Made by a program: the position numbers and the translations under genes
The notes under the pieces: model-generated
The model's database searches: none
What the model saw: only the letters and a program-made list of their open reading frames with translations
Told to the model about the DNA's origin: nothing
Assembly: GCA_023515745.1 (NCBI GenBank)
Contig: JALECJ010000005.1
Coordinates: forward strand, 620,001-684,000
DNA length: 64,000 bases
Direction of reading: 5' to 3'
From: Amoeboaphelidium protococcarum
Lineage: Eukaryota > Aphelidiomycota > Aphelidea
Part shown: piece by piece, positions 24,692-35,540 of the stretch
How positions within the stretch are numbered: the stretch's first letter is position 1
How the letters are laid out: every line of letters begins with the position of its first letter

Positions 24692-25856
24692 ATGTTTTTC
24701 CCGCGAGACTATCCTCACTCTGTAACTTGGAATTATCTCAACTATGCCAAGTGGTCGTTCCTGGGTTCGATTTGTGGTACTATGTCTGGTGTATTGTCCA
24801 CTCAAGCTCTGCTCTCCGCCCTCGGAATGGGCAGTGGTACATCTGTCGCTGTTAGTGCAACTTTAAATTGGGTTATTAAAGATGGACTTGGTCTGTTGGG
24901 AGGCGTGATGTACACCTCACTGGCATCAGGTAGATTTGATTCTGATCCTAAACGATATCGCTTTGGCAGCGCCGTTCTCTTACAGGCATCAATGCTGTGT
25001 GAGCTCATGACCCCTCTTGTGCCTCAACTGTTTCTTCCTCTGGCCTCCCTGTCTAACGTAGGTAGGCTAGAGATTGTGCATTTGTACATTCATTCATAAT
25101 ATATAATTTCTATTCTTAATCAGTGTAGGTAAAAACATATCTTGGCTTGTGCTGAGTGGAACCAGAGCATAGATGCACCAGTCATTTTGTTAACGTGACA
25201 ATTTAGGAGATGTTACGGCCAAGAGTGGATCGCAAGCTACTGCAGCTGCACTACTTGGAACTGGATTAGGAATAGCTGCTTCGGCCACTCTAGGAAATTC
25301 TCTTCCCGTATCATTAAGCATGTACTTCCCTCTAGGACTGGTGAATTTGTATTCAATCTACAAATCCAATTATGTTGTTGAAACCAAGTCACTGAATGTG
25401 CAAAGAGCGGAATTGCTGATTCTTAATTATTTAAAGACTGGATCTTTATTAAATACTCGTGATATTGCTCAGCAAGAGCATTTTATACTGCGGTATAAGA
25501 GCGTGTTTGGCTAGAAAGTATTTGTTAATAGTCCTTTGCGCAGGATTGATTCAGAGCTTTTGCCCGCCATTCTTTAGTAGTTTAAAGTGTAGCCATTCGC
25601 ATTGTTGTAGAATCGAAATCAGCACTATGTTTGGTTTAGAAGTAGCAGCTCTTAGAAAGATGTACTATAAGGATTCTATGCTAGTTGTGTCTAAAGATTT
25701 CATGGTGACAGTAAAGAGTCGGTTGAAGTGAACGGATTTGACAAGTTTTACACCCAGCTTCTTTAAAGTGATTGGAACGTCAAAGATCTGCAACTATGTG
25801 ATAGTGATGGTTTTATAGATGTTTATTACGACAGAACATAATCCAGCTAGAGTTGA
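24692..25856 (+). CDS. RUS family (DUF647) membrane protein, two exons
   Basis: Exons 24692-25061 and 25129-25856, with a 67-nt intron (GTAGGC...GTGTAG); 365 residues. The DUF647 core is plain: FFPRDYPHSVTWNYLNYAKW, SGVLSTQALLSALGMG, LNWVIKDGLGLLGGVMYTS, then across the splice SNVGKNISWLVLSGTRA, then RDNLGDVTAKSGSQATAA. Several hydrophobic segments suggest membrane association. Plant RUS1/RUS2 act in UV-B response and auxin transport; the animal homologue is TMEM/C16orf58-like. Biochemical role unknown. The chosen ATG starts right at the domain, so a 5' exon may be missing. Confidence 0.88.
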
Positions 25857-25930
25857 AATAGTTATTAAATAGATGCATAAGAATAAAGCTGTTTTTGCCA
25901 ATAAGTCTATCTTTAATGTCATTGCAATAA

Positions 25931-26299
25931 TCACAGGTTATCCGCGTTCGATTGTACCACTTTATTAGACTAATTTTACTGGACCAACGCCACATGCTAA
26001 TCCAAAAACTACTGCGCAGTCGGAGCATTACTCTGCAGCAATAGTCGCAATTCGCTCTGTATGTATTTTGGAGTAATAGCACGCTCAGATACTCGCGTTT
26101 GTTTATTCATCTCCGGCAGCACCTTTCGATATTATCCTTCACCCATCATCAACGCGTATCCTTTTGGTACGAGAACATTGCGCGCATAGGCCGGTTCCAC
26201 CTCCACCACAGTGCCCGGATTTCCCAACTTGGGATGGTTTCTGATTAAATAAACTTCCACGGTATAGGAGGCGTGTCGCACTGAATTAATAAAACGCAT
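25931..26299 (-). CDS. Mitochondrial ribosomal protein bL9m
   Basis: 122 residues ending at TGA (25931-25933). The N-domain signature is clear: VRHASYTVEVYLIRNHPKLG, then GNPGTVVEVEPAYARNVLVP followed by KGYAL, matching bacterial L9 (LGxxGDxVxVxxGYARNxLxPxGxA). A short Ser/Arg start (MRFINSVRHAS) would serve as mitochondrial targeting. Only a short helical tail follows the N-domain, so the bacterial C-domain is absent or replaced. It is convergent with the RUS gene 75 bp away. Confidence 0.85.
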
Positions 26300-26420
26300 T
26301 TTAATGCCAAAAAATGTTTATTTCTATATCCTAATCTGTTTTGATAAAAGAAAGTAACGCGTCACTGCAGGCAGAGTACCGATATGTTCTTCAACCGCAA
26401 TGAAATAAAGAAAAGAATAG

Positions 26421-26435
26421 TAATAATAATAATAA
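26421..26435. repeat. TAA trinucleotide microsatellite
   Basis: Five TAA units just downstream of the frataxin stop codon, within the 136-bp gap between the bL9m start and the frataxin end. Confidence 0.8.
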
Positions 26436-27081
26436 TCAAACGTCTTAATCTATTGACTGCAACTCAATATCATAGGTAATACTAAACAATTTTGATAGCT
26501 CCTCTGACAAGAGCTCTTGCAAAGACTTTTCACTTCTCGCATCAATCCACTCATTCACTCCAATGTTGTAATCAAATCTTTTTGGGCCTCTACATGACAC
26601 GCAATTACTTACTTCTTTCAATACGTATAGAGAATTGATATACTTACGATATTGGGGAGGAGAACCAAATTTGCTTAGTTGGTGGTTGTTTATTGATCAC
26701 GTATGTCCCTTTAGCTCCAAGTCGGAATGTCAAAACACCTTACTACATGCATATGCAACAAATTAGGTCTCTTTATAACGCATACACTAAAGAAGACTTA
26801 CGGTCAATTCAACATCCAATATTTTCGCTTTATCCCCCAATACTTCCTCCAGCTCGGTAAACTAATCCGACAATTACTCCAACGTCTAATCAGCAATCCT
26901 ATGATAATCCTATTCACTTAGATGTAGTCCCCTATCAGAAGTAACATACACATTTGACACGCAAACATTTCAACTGGATAAAAGCAAATTTAATCAAGCC
27001 TTACCTCAGCTAACGACTGCAGAAGATGCCGCGTTAAAAAGGCTTAACTTTGACGATTAAACTGTGTTATAATCGCAACAT
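26436..27081 (-). CDS. Frataxin, four exons
   Basis: Exons 27005-27081, 26802-26931, 26648-26742 and 26436-26589; introns of 73, 59 and 58 nt, each GTAAG...TAG. All splice phases agree and give 151 residues. The N-terminus [20 protein letters not shown] is an Arg/Lys-rich mitochondrial presequence. The frataxin fold follows: YHRIADQTLEQLSDQFTEL (acidic helix 1), [20 protein letters not shown], the invariant [18 protein letters not shown] and LHELLSEEL-like helix 2 ([13 protein letters not shown]). The protein is the matrix allosteric activator of cysteine desulfurase in Fe-S cluster assembly. It is the most intron-dense gene in the window. Confidence 0.93.
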
Positions 27082-27229
27082 TTTAATTATGACTTTTCGA
27101 ATCAGCAAAGAAAATGAACTAAAAGCGGAGATTGCCTTGCAATATTTAGCTGTCGTCAATGGGATGAGAAGAAGGGACATAATATGCTAGAGTATAAATT
27201 TTCAATTATCTAGCCACTCTTCAGTGTGT

Positions 27230-28423
27230 TCACTATTTGTAAAAGTGAACATCAGCAGGATCACAACCTCTAAGGAACGGCGGTTCAGATCCAGCGACAT
27301 AGATATCCTTCCACAGCTCCTCCATTGGTGGCTCCGGACTGTTCTTGGCCTCTTCCAGGGCCTGATCAACCTCTCCGCGTACCTCCTTGTCAATAGCCTT
27401 CAACTCTGCCTCAGTGGCAAAGTTGGAATCCAAAATCCTCTGCTTCAGACCAGTAATTGGATCATTAGTGCTTCTCATATTCTGGATCTCCTCTCTGGTA
27501 CGGTAAGTGGTACCTGGGTCAGACATAGAGTGACCACCATATCTGTAAGTGACCATCTCCAGAACCATTGGTCCTTTACCGCTAATGCACCATTCGCGAG
27601 CGTACTTTGACGCTTCACGTACAGCCAGAACGTCCATACCATTTACGCGGATACCAGGAATGTAACCGGCGCGCTTGTAATATTCTGTAGAAGCAGAAGA
27701 GCGCTACGCAGATGTTCCCATGCCGTACTTGTTGTTCTCACACACAAAAACGCAAGGCAGGTCCCACAGCTTGGCCATGTTGTATGCCTCGAACACCTAG
27801 CCTTGGTTACTGGCACCGTCTCCGTAGAGGGCGAACGTGCACGCCTTCTTCTCCTAGTACTTCTAGGCAAAGGCAACACCAGCACCAACAGGAACTTGAG
27901 CACCCACAATACCATTACCACCATAAAAGTTGGGAGCGAACATGTGCATGGAGCCACCTTTACCCTTCGCAATACCATCATAGCGACCCATTAGCTCTGC
28001 TAGAATACTCTTCACTGAACCACCGCGAACATACGCAAAACCGTGACATCTATAAGCAGTAATAACAGCATCTTCGCGCGTAATAGCAGACTCAATACCG
28101 ACAGCCACAGCTTCTTAACCATTGCTCAAGTGACAAAATCCGCGGATCATCTTGGACTTGTACAGACCATCGGCTGCAGTCTCCATGCGGCGAACTACCA
28201 ATGCCTCGCGATAATACTTGAGTAGCTCATCCTTAGTGGCCGTAACTTTAGTAGCTGGCGAGTCACATAAGTACGTCTGAAATGCATCGTGCAATTCATA
28301 CTCTGCCTCCAACTATTGTTGTTGGCTGGCCGAGCTTGGGGAACTCTTGGCCATGAGTTAACGCGCACTAGCAGCTATACCACGTTTACTCTACATATAA
28401 GTCAAAAGCTATTATGAAATCAT
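27230..28423 (-). CDS. Pyruvate dehydrogenase E1 component alpha subunit
   Basis: 397 residues, TGA at 27230-27232. ThDP-binding motif [15 protein letters not shown] (about residue 201), the phosphorylation-loop region [19 protein letters not shown] with its regulatory serines, and [20 protein letters not shown] identify the PDH rather than the branched-chain form. It decarboxylates pyruvate with the beta subunit in the mitochondrial matrix. The N-terminus ([20 protein letters not shown]) is a plausible presequence; the second ATG at 28396 is an alternative start. Six internal TAA/TAG are glutamines. Confidence 0.95.
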
Positions 28424-28909
28424 AATCTACTAATTAAGACTTACAATTCGCTGACAGTCCGTGTATTTAATAAGCTTTGACGACATTATTCTTGAATATT
28501 CAACCTGAACAATGATGAAGATTATGAAGGTTTTTAACAATCGATCGAAGAAAAGACTTGGGCAAAGCGACGAAACTTTTACCGCTAATGTACTGAAATG
28601 GCAATTTTATTGATTATAAATGACGACTAAAATGACTTTCAATTATTTGAATTCAATATCTCTCACTATTCAAGGAAAAGTAGCATGAGATTGATATGGA
28701 ACTGTAACAATCATAATAGCACTTGTTGGAAAATAATCGTAGTGCTAAGTAAACTCAGACGTTTGAATAGCTATCTCGTAGTCCTCAAACCAATGTGGCA
28801 ATAGAGACGCGTAAATACCCATTTACTGTATTTTTCACAATTAAGCAAACTAGGGACAGCAACGGATTTGCACCGCCGATCAGACTGTTGCGCGCGGAGC
28901 CTGGACTGA
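28424..28909. other. Gap downstream of the Fanzor gene, candidate guide-RNA region
   Basis: 486 bp between the PDH E1-alpha start and the Fanzor stop. In known Fanzor and TnpB loci the guide (omega) RNA overlaps the nuclease 3' end and extends into the 3' flank, so the part next to 28909 is where it would be sought. No structure can be proven by eye; no gene was recognised. Confidence 0.3.
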
Positions 28910-31000
28910 TCATTATTGAGGACGAGGAGGATCGTATCGAAATGGAACCGGCCTTTCACCACCGTCACGATTTCTTGCCAGAAAGATGTAGCGAATGTTA
29001 CGTGCTGCATTCACATCACGGTGCCAGATAGCTAAGCAATTGTTATTTGGACAATGCTTAATTCTCCATACTCGTGATTGACCAAGCTCACTCTCGCAAT
29101 TACTACATCTTTGACTGGTTCGATATTCAGGGACCAAGCGGACTCTGCAGCGTTTCTTCAGCTCATAAAACAGCCGCTTGTTAGGAGTCGCAGGATATCC
29201 AGGAGACGCAGTGTCAAAGTTGCCAGCGCCGTATGCAATGATGGTGTTATGGTCAAACTAACCATCTTGGCGGAGAGTCAGCATACGCGCCAAATTGTCA
29301 TAGGCCCTTTGGCGCTTGGAGAATAGCTTTCTCCTCAGCTTTCGCCACATCTCAGGACGGTAGAAGCCAGTGAATGCATCTCTATGTTGCAGTACGTACT
29401 GCAAATGTTAGATGATCCCCAGAAACGAAGTTGATTTGGCGGAAGGAATCTGGGCCATGGCATTAACGACCTCTGGAGCTATTTCATTCCATGCAGCCTT
29501 CTTCTTTTCACCAAACTTTTCTCCGTTCTCTTCACGCCATCTAGCAGTCGTGTACACCAGCTCATGCGTTCCATCAGCAAACGGCGTCTGATCGGTTGGA
29601 ACATCTGCAATCCGTTCATCAGGACCACAAGAAGCAGCCAAAAGCACGCCACGATTGACGTCAATCCCGATAACGCGGGTCTCATTGTTTACATCCAGCG
29701 GTTAATATCCGGTACCATCGAAAGCGAACCCGTAGCGGCTAGCAGGAGGGGCAGGATAGGCAGGACGTAAAACGGAAGCAGAACAGCCAACACCATCGGA
29801 TGTTATGGAGTAGCCAAAACGTCTTCTCTGATTGCCAGTAGTGGAGACCTTGTTCAACTTGAAACATTGTGACCACAAAGCGTGAACATCCATCTGACGG
29901 ACATCTGGCAGATTAGCAGCAACACATATCTCCTTCAGCACATTGGAGGTGATCAGGATGTGTTTCTGCGTAAATCCATTTAGAGGCAGCAACGCGTAAA
30001 CGTTTAGTAGAGGACCTTCATTGTTTAGCAGATACTCCTCCTCATACATTTGATGATTACTTTCAAATGTACGAAGGATACGCCACATGGATTTCAGATA
30101 CAGATGCCAGTTGTTCTGAAGACTAGCCTTATCCATTGGGAGATTGCAAAGGATGTATTGACGTGCACGCGTCTCGTAGTAGTCCATGTAATACACCACC
30201 AATTCTCCGTTACCACAATTGTCGATGATTTCTGCAGGATAAGGAGGCATTTCTTCAATATCTTCAGGTGGGTTTATCAACGCCAAGACATAAACAGCAA
30301 GAGTGCAAACATCATCCTCCTCCAAACAGAAGCCGAGATGTTTTCGAAACTTGTGGCGCAGCCATTGTTTCAGCCTTGATGGCAAGTTTGTGCTTATATG
30401 TCTAGCGCAATCGTCATTGTGAGCTGAAGCCAAGGCAGTAACCATGTTTGAGTAGCCTCGCATGTCACACCAAAACAAGTCAGCAGGACGACGAGGTACA
30501 TAGTGTGCTTCAATAAACTCGTTTAAAGCCGCCCAGTTGCAGGTATTACGATTAAGCAGATCACGCCGCCTAGGATTAGCAATCAAAGAGCTGAAGAAGT
30601 TACGCATCTACCCATTTGCGCCAAAGCGGATGTCTGGCATTGGAGTGTCAGGATTGTATACCAAATGATTAAGCACGAAGGACAGGAGAAGTCTGCAAGC
30701 CTCTACTTTGAGATCAGTACAACGCGAAACCAAATCACTTATCTCATGCTTCACCGCGTCGATTTTGCAAAATACATTTAAACCAATAGGTACAGCTACG
30801 TAGGCTTCAGCCACAGGTATTCCCATATTGTCTTGTGGTTTGGCAGCATTTTTTGCACGAGGGACATAATTGGGACACAGTTTACTGGATGAGCGCTTGT
30901 GATCGTCGCGACCACATGCTTTACAATTTACTTCTCGTTGACGTTTACGCGGCGGTAAGGCACCACCGATATCAGCTACCTCTATAGGGGGATCTGCCAT
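28910..31000 (-). CDS. Fanzor (eukaryotic TnpB-like RNA-guided endonuclease)
   Basis: A single 696-residue frame, TGA at 28910-28912. An N-terminal zinc-knuckle-like motif (C26-x2-C-x4-H-x7-C, KACGRDDHKRSSSKLCP) is of the kind seen in Fanzor1 proteins. A long alpha-helical middle precedes a split RuvC. RuvC-I Asp is in VIGIDVNRG (about 442). RuvC-II reads IIAYGAGNFD (about 580), without the TnpB Glu. The alternative Glu typical of Fanzors is in LVPEYRTSQRC (about 623), leading into the zinc ribbon C-SN-C...CPNNNC. RuvC-III Asp is in WHRDVNAARNI (about 659). All three acidic residues are therefore present. Only about five glutamines are TAA/TAG, far fewer than in the other genes here, which hints at recent arrival. 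Confidence 0.9.
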
Positions 31001-31559
31001 TTCTGATTTTATTGAAGAAAAGAGTTGAAACCAGTCCGATTACGCTTTTATACCCAAAAAACCAACTTTATGATTGGCAGAAATTGGCTCGGACGAATCT
31101 CAAAATGGAGTCCCGCTTTGCCAAATCTAATTTTAACCGCTAAGTCAAGTATTTACTATAAATAGGAGGAAGCAGATCAACGTTAAGATCTTGACACAAG
31201 ATATAGACAGCCGCTAAATTGAGAAGTGACCAATGCGTCTATGGAACATCTAATGAAGTTAATCATCGGTTGATCAATGAACGATATATATTTTGATTAA
31301 GCGCTATACATTTTGTTAAATTTATATTACGCATTATTTGTACTTCGATTTACGCTTACATGGTAGTTTTGATCGTGCGCAATTATATTGGTACACATCA
31401 AGGCTTAATGTAGACATTTGTCATAGTAAAAGAGTCTTCTGATTATGACTTTGAATAATCGGCGGACAGCTGCAGTTTACACTGAACGGCTACAGTATAT
31501 TTTTTCCTTTTTTGGTTCCTCTTAACAGCCTCTACCCTCAGGTGCTGACGCTTGCAACA
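31001..31559. other. Region upstream of Fanzor
   Basis: 559 bp of AT-rich DNA between the Fanzor start and a degenerate Fanzor-like stretch. No clear terminal inverted repeat was found by eye. Confidence 0.35.
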
Positions 31560-32090
31560 GATGCTTTAATGGCCTCGTTTACCTACAATCATAGTAAGAT
31601 GAAAATCGAATCCAACGAGCGTTCAATCGGCAATATATATTCAAAGGCCGAACAGGCTTAAGGGATATGTTTTTGGTGATCAATGCTGGCATGATGCATG
31701 TCAATAAAAATCCACCAGTGCCCGTTGTAGATTTAACGCGTCGCCTCAGTCGTCGTGGATTGGTCGTCTCCGTCCCCAGATACCACAGTACAAAGCTCTG
31801 CTCATGTTGCCGCCATGGGTGTAAAATTGGAAAAGGTTGGTTTCTCTACCGTCGCGTTAAGAAGGGTAGAAGGCGCGTCCCCAAGTAGTCCCACCCTGTG
31901 CTCTGTTGCTTTGATGCTTCTAGCTCCTTTCTGCATGTATCGTCCAGCTGTCCTGACCGTCAACAGAAGTAGGTGGAGTCAAGCTTAGCTTTTGCCCAAA
32001 TTGCTAAGTCTAAGGCCTACCTTATTTGTATATCGGGATGTCAACGCAACTTAAAGCATGCTACTGATGGCAGTATATTTTGCGGAGAGT
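31560..32090 (+). pseudogene. Decayed Fanzor/TnpB-like remnant
   Basis: On the opposite strand to the intact Fanzor, broken pieces of the RuvC end appear in order but in different frames. VFGDQCWHDA (the GD motif of Fanzor RuvC-II) is near 31667. After a frame change come SRRGLVVSVPRYHSTKLCSC and a Cys-rich ribbon. Near 32035 is YRDVNATQSM, equivalent to the RDVNAA RuvC-III motif. The position of the alternative catalytic Glu is Arg, and frames are shifted, so it cannot encode an active nuclease. It is not an obvious copy of the neighbour; it may derive from a different subfamily. Confidence 0.65.
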
Positions 32091-32178
32091 AGAGGACGCC
32101 CTGATTGAAATCGTCGCGTTTGACACCACGCTTGACCTACTTTGTTGTGATTCGCTTAAAATGTGAAAGGGTTAAATT

Positions 32179-32240
32179 ATTCATCTCCATGGAGATACGC
32201 GTAAATTCATCTCCAAAAAATTATTCATCTCCATTCGATT
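32179..32240 (+). repeat. Left terminal inverted repeat
   Basis: It contains the self-palindrome ATCTCCATGGAGAT and three TTCATCTCC units, and it ends TTCGATT. It pairs with 33171-33230. Confidence 0.8.
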
Positions 32241-32937
32241 ATTGCGGTTTTTTTTACGTTTTTATCATATGGAGTTTAATACTGAAGTGCATGTCTCCAG
32301 AATTGGAGATGACACATTTACATCTCCTTACTCAATAATCCATCACAGTGCCTCATTCTTAGAGTTGACTTTTCCGAGCATATAATGCTTTGCCGTATGT
32401 CTGTGGTGGTAAATGGTTATAAAGTGTAAATGCGACCACTAATGTGGTGCATTAAGAAAAGTCTGTGTCTCACCGAAAATTAGAAATACCGTAGGTGTAT
32501 AACGCTAAGGCTCTATTACTGAATAAGAAGAGATTTTATCAACCTTGTACCTTCAGCAAGGTTTGATAACTATAACTTAAGCAAGCGGAAGATTGATTGT
32601 CCATCTAAAGTGGATTTTCGGACATGCCAGGTAAGTTCATATTCCACATTATCATGAGAGTTGAAAGACTCACAGCTGCGAGCTGCAGCCGCTATTAAGT
32701 ATCGGATAAAAGGTTCACTTACATATTCAATTTGTTTTTGTTTGACAAGACATGGCCACTCAAATTAATCCAACATTTTAAGGAAGTGGATTGGGAATAA
32801 ACGCTCAAAGCTTCGACCCGTCCAGACGAATGACTGCTTGTTGTAAGGTATACTGTATGTATCAAAACAGTTATAGATCGTAGTATCTAAACCACCATTC
32901 TCTTACGCTTAAATGCTTAGCGGCATTGAACGCCATT

Positions 32938-33819
32938 TCATGCATAACAAGTATTCAGATACTGTAAATAACTACAGTGCATGAATTCCACAACGGCGAC
33001 AAATTGTGTAGTACTAACCGACTTACACAAGCTCTGAATAATAATTGACAAGCCACTTCCAAATGGTATACAGTTCGAATTGACTATGGTGTGTATAAAA
33101 GTAGCTGTAGACGTTTTGACGAATTAGTGAAACATTTCTCGGAAATGTACGCCGAGCCCGAACTTGAAAATCGATTTGGAGATGAATAATTTTTTGGAGA
33201 TGAATTACGCGTATCTCCATGGAGATGAATACATTTTCTCAATGTGAAAAATACATTAATTCATTAAAAGCGGCTTGAATTGGAGATTTTCAGCAATCAA
33301 GGAATATCCAGATTGTCGCAACGCTACACCGTGAATGCTATTTAGTTCTGCGACCATAGCGCTAAACTTAGGAGAAATTTCATGAGGTATACGATTTCCG
33401 TAATCAATTTGGAACGAGTACGGCAAACCACTCTTTTTCTTTTTCAAATTTGTAACAGCGAAAGTAAATGTAAACTTTCTCGTTTAAGTGCCTGTTGCAG
33501 CAGCTTACAGTTTAAAATGGCCCAAAATTTGCATCCATTGCTCGGTGCTCATATTAGCAGGCCGGAGCAATTTACCATAGCGATAATAGTTCAAAATAGC
33601 GCGTAATCCATCTTGATCTTCCGCCAATTCAATCACACTGTGTCCGGCCTGCACTTATTGCCGGACAAATTCATGATAAACGCAAGGATGTAAAGCGCTG
33701 TTAAAAAAGCGCGCTGAATCGATAGCCTCCATTTCATTACCATTTTTGAAGTAGATAGTATGAGCAGCTGCTAAATAAGGAAATACCAGACACAAGAAAA
33801 TTAATACTAATTCAGCCAT
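32938..33819 (-). CDS. Predicted secreted protein whose frame runs into the TIR element
   Basis: A 293-residue frame, TGA at 32938-32940. MAELVLIFLCLVFPYLAAAH is a strong signal peptide. The next part (SARFFNSALHPCVYHEFV, IELAEDQDGLRAILNYYRYG, KLLRPANMSTEQWMQILG) recalls a BTB/T1-type fold (D-G-LRxILNYxRxGKL), which is odd for a secreted protein; this is only resemblance. Host-like sequence ends around residue 195. The last roughly 98 codons read through the right repeat and interior of the 1.05-kb element before meeting TGA. Because TAA and TAG are sense codons here, an insertion near the 3' end could easily extend the protein. The original stop may have been lost, or a 3' intron may remove the element. 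Confidence 0.55.
33171..33230 (-). repeat. Right terminal inverted repeat
   Basis: Reverse complement of 32179-32240 over about 55 bases with one indel; it begins TCGATTTGGAGATG and includes the same ATCTCCATGGAGAT palindrome. Confidence 0.8.
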
Positions 33820-34187
33820 ATTGTAGATATCTGCCTATATCAGTACAGGAATGAGAGATAGTTTCTAGAGCAAGGATTGACGAATCGACGCGTAAAAATG
33901 ATACAGGGGCTCGTCAATAAATGCTCCCCTCATTGGGCTCTGAATTCTCTTTGACTATCACATCTAGTGTATATGGCGGTAGCGAGGATTTCTCACAGCG
34001 CTTACAAAATAAGCTCATTTCAAAGCGGAGAATGGCAGATCATAGAGTTTCATAGATATCAGCGCCTGATTAGACTACAATTAACAGAGTTTCTATAAGT
34101 ATTAAAAAACTATATATTAATTCATAACCATCATTTCAAACTATTACTGAATATTAAATAGCACCGCTTTATCGATTATAATAGAAA
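33820..34187. other. Intergenic region between secreted-protein genes
   Basis: 368 bp upstream of the 33.8-kb gene; it contains one ACGCGT about 70 bp before that start. No gene seen. Confidence 0.4.
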
Positions 34188-35540
34188 TCAAACCAATCCA
34201 GCTTTCCATAACGCCATGTGCATTCGACGCTTATTAAAGTAACCTCCCTCCTTCTTTCTGAAAGGTGTTCTAATGTTAGTCCCCCAAATACGTGTACGTT
34301 CTTGCTGCTGTGTATTACCACTATTAACTTAATTGGACGTTGCAGTTTCGGCATCATATGAGTTCTATCTATTGTCGACCTGCGGCAACAGACGCATCAT
34401 TTCAGTATCCTCTTCATACTACCTACGCGGATCAACGCGTGCTCTGATTTTATCACCCAAAACTTTCATCCGAGCCTTGAGTGTCTGTCTCGGTAACTAA
34501 GGCGTCTAAGAAGTTTAATCAATACCCCCGGCCGCCCGATATTCGGAGCCTTGCGATAACAGTTGATGATTTTCTTGTCCTTGAGATGATTGATGATCTG
34601 CCAAAGGAGGCACGGCCTAGTCGGATTATCTTTACGAGTTGAAAGCATTGTTCGGATCAAGAGGAGCAAAGCGGGATCCACTGTCGCGAGGATTGAGACC
34701 ACCAACTTGTTACGGCTAATCAGCATCGGAAAAACCACCCAAGTCTTAACTCATTAAAGGTGACAATGCACGATGCTTTACACTATCTTCACTTTCATTA
34801 GCGTATTCTTCGCGCACCTTACGATCGTACTCAAGACCAGGCACATCTTATATCCCATTAGCTTTATTCTCATCCAGCCACTTAAGCACAGGTCGTTTGT
34901 CAAAAGGCGGTAGTTCTTCCACTTCATATTCATCATCTTACTACGTCAGGTGAGCTGCATTCATTCTGCGCGCAAACTGATCAGAAGGCATCATATAGCC
35001 CCAATTGTTATCTTCATTTTAGTTAGATATTGGCGGATAAGCGCGCTATAATTGCTCTCCAACAGCCTTGGTTTTTATCTGTCTCAGCGGATGATAAGAC
35101 CCCCAGCCGGCATAATTTACAGGAAGTTCGGCAGTTTTCTTGTACAAATCGAATATAGAGTCATGAGGACGATCTTCCGGGTCATACTCCAAATCGCTCT
35201 CATCGTCGCTAATACCCAATTTAGTGCCGAATGGAATGTTTGTGAATTTGGCGAATGGGCTGATCTACTTCTAATCCGACTGTAGCTCACTATTACCATC
35301 GTTTATTGCAGAGGAGCCACTGACACTCATACCATTCTATGCCAAGTTACCAGCAGAAGATGAGTATGTGTCCTAACTAAATTGCTGAGTATAACTATTT
35401 CTACCACCAGCGCGATACTCATCTGATGTCCTAGCAGAATGAGTACCATGACGAGCACCAGTAGTAGCAATCACAGAATTAATTCCATTAATTAAAGCAA
35501 AAACCACCCAAACATAGCGCATCATCATAGTAACCATCAT
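34188..35540 (-). CDS. Predicted secreted protein with WGT motif (candidate effector)
   Basis: 450 residues, TGA at 34188-34190. The N-terminus MMVTMMMRYVWVVFALINGI is a signal peptide. The mature protein is highly polar, Gln/Asn/Ser/Asp/Arg-rich and low in hydrophobics, so probably mostly disordered; very many Gln are TAA/TAG. Near the C-terminus is RTRIWGTNIRTPFRKKEGGY, closely matching two motif copies in the gene at 38.1-39.3 kb. A basic segment, KARMKVLGDKIRARVDPRR, precedes it. No known domain recognised. It is one of five same-strand secreted genes in a row; together with its polar composition this suggests a secreted effector or surface role, which is inference. Confidence 0.65.

Larger units (their letters stand above)
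32179..33230. mobile_element. 1.05-kb element with 60-bp terminal inverted repeats (non-autonomous)
   Basis: Nearly identical sequence in inverted orientation bounds this segment. The left copy contains ATTCATCTCCATGGAGATAC then GCGTAAATTCATCTCC; the right copy is its reverse complement with one base deleted. The interior has no transposase-like frame. Size, TIRs and lack of coding capacity fit a MITE-like or deletion-derivative DNA transposon. Target-site duplication is uncertain. It sits beside the Fanzor remnant, but a link between them is not shown. Confidence 0.7.
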
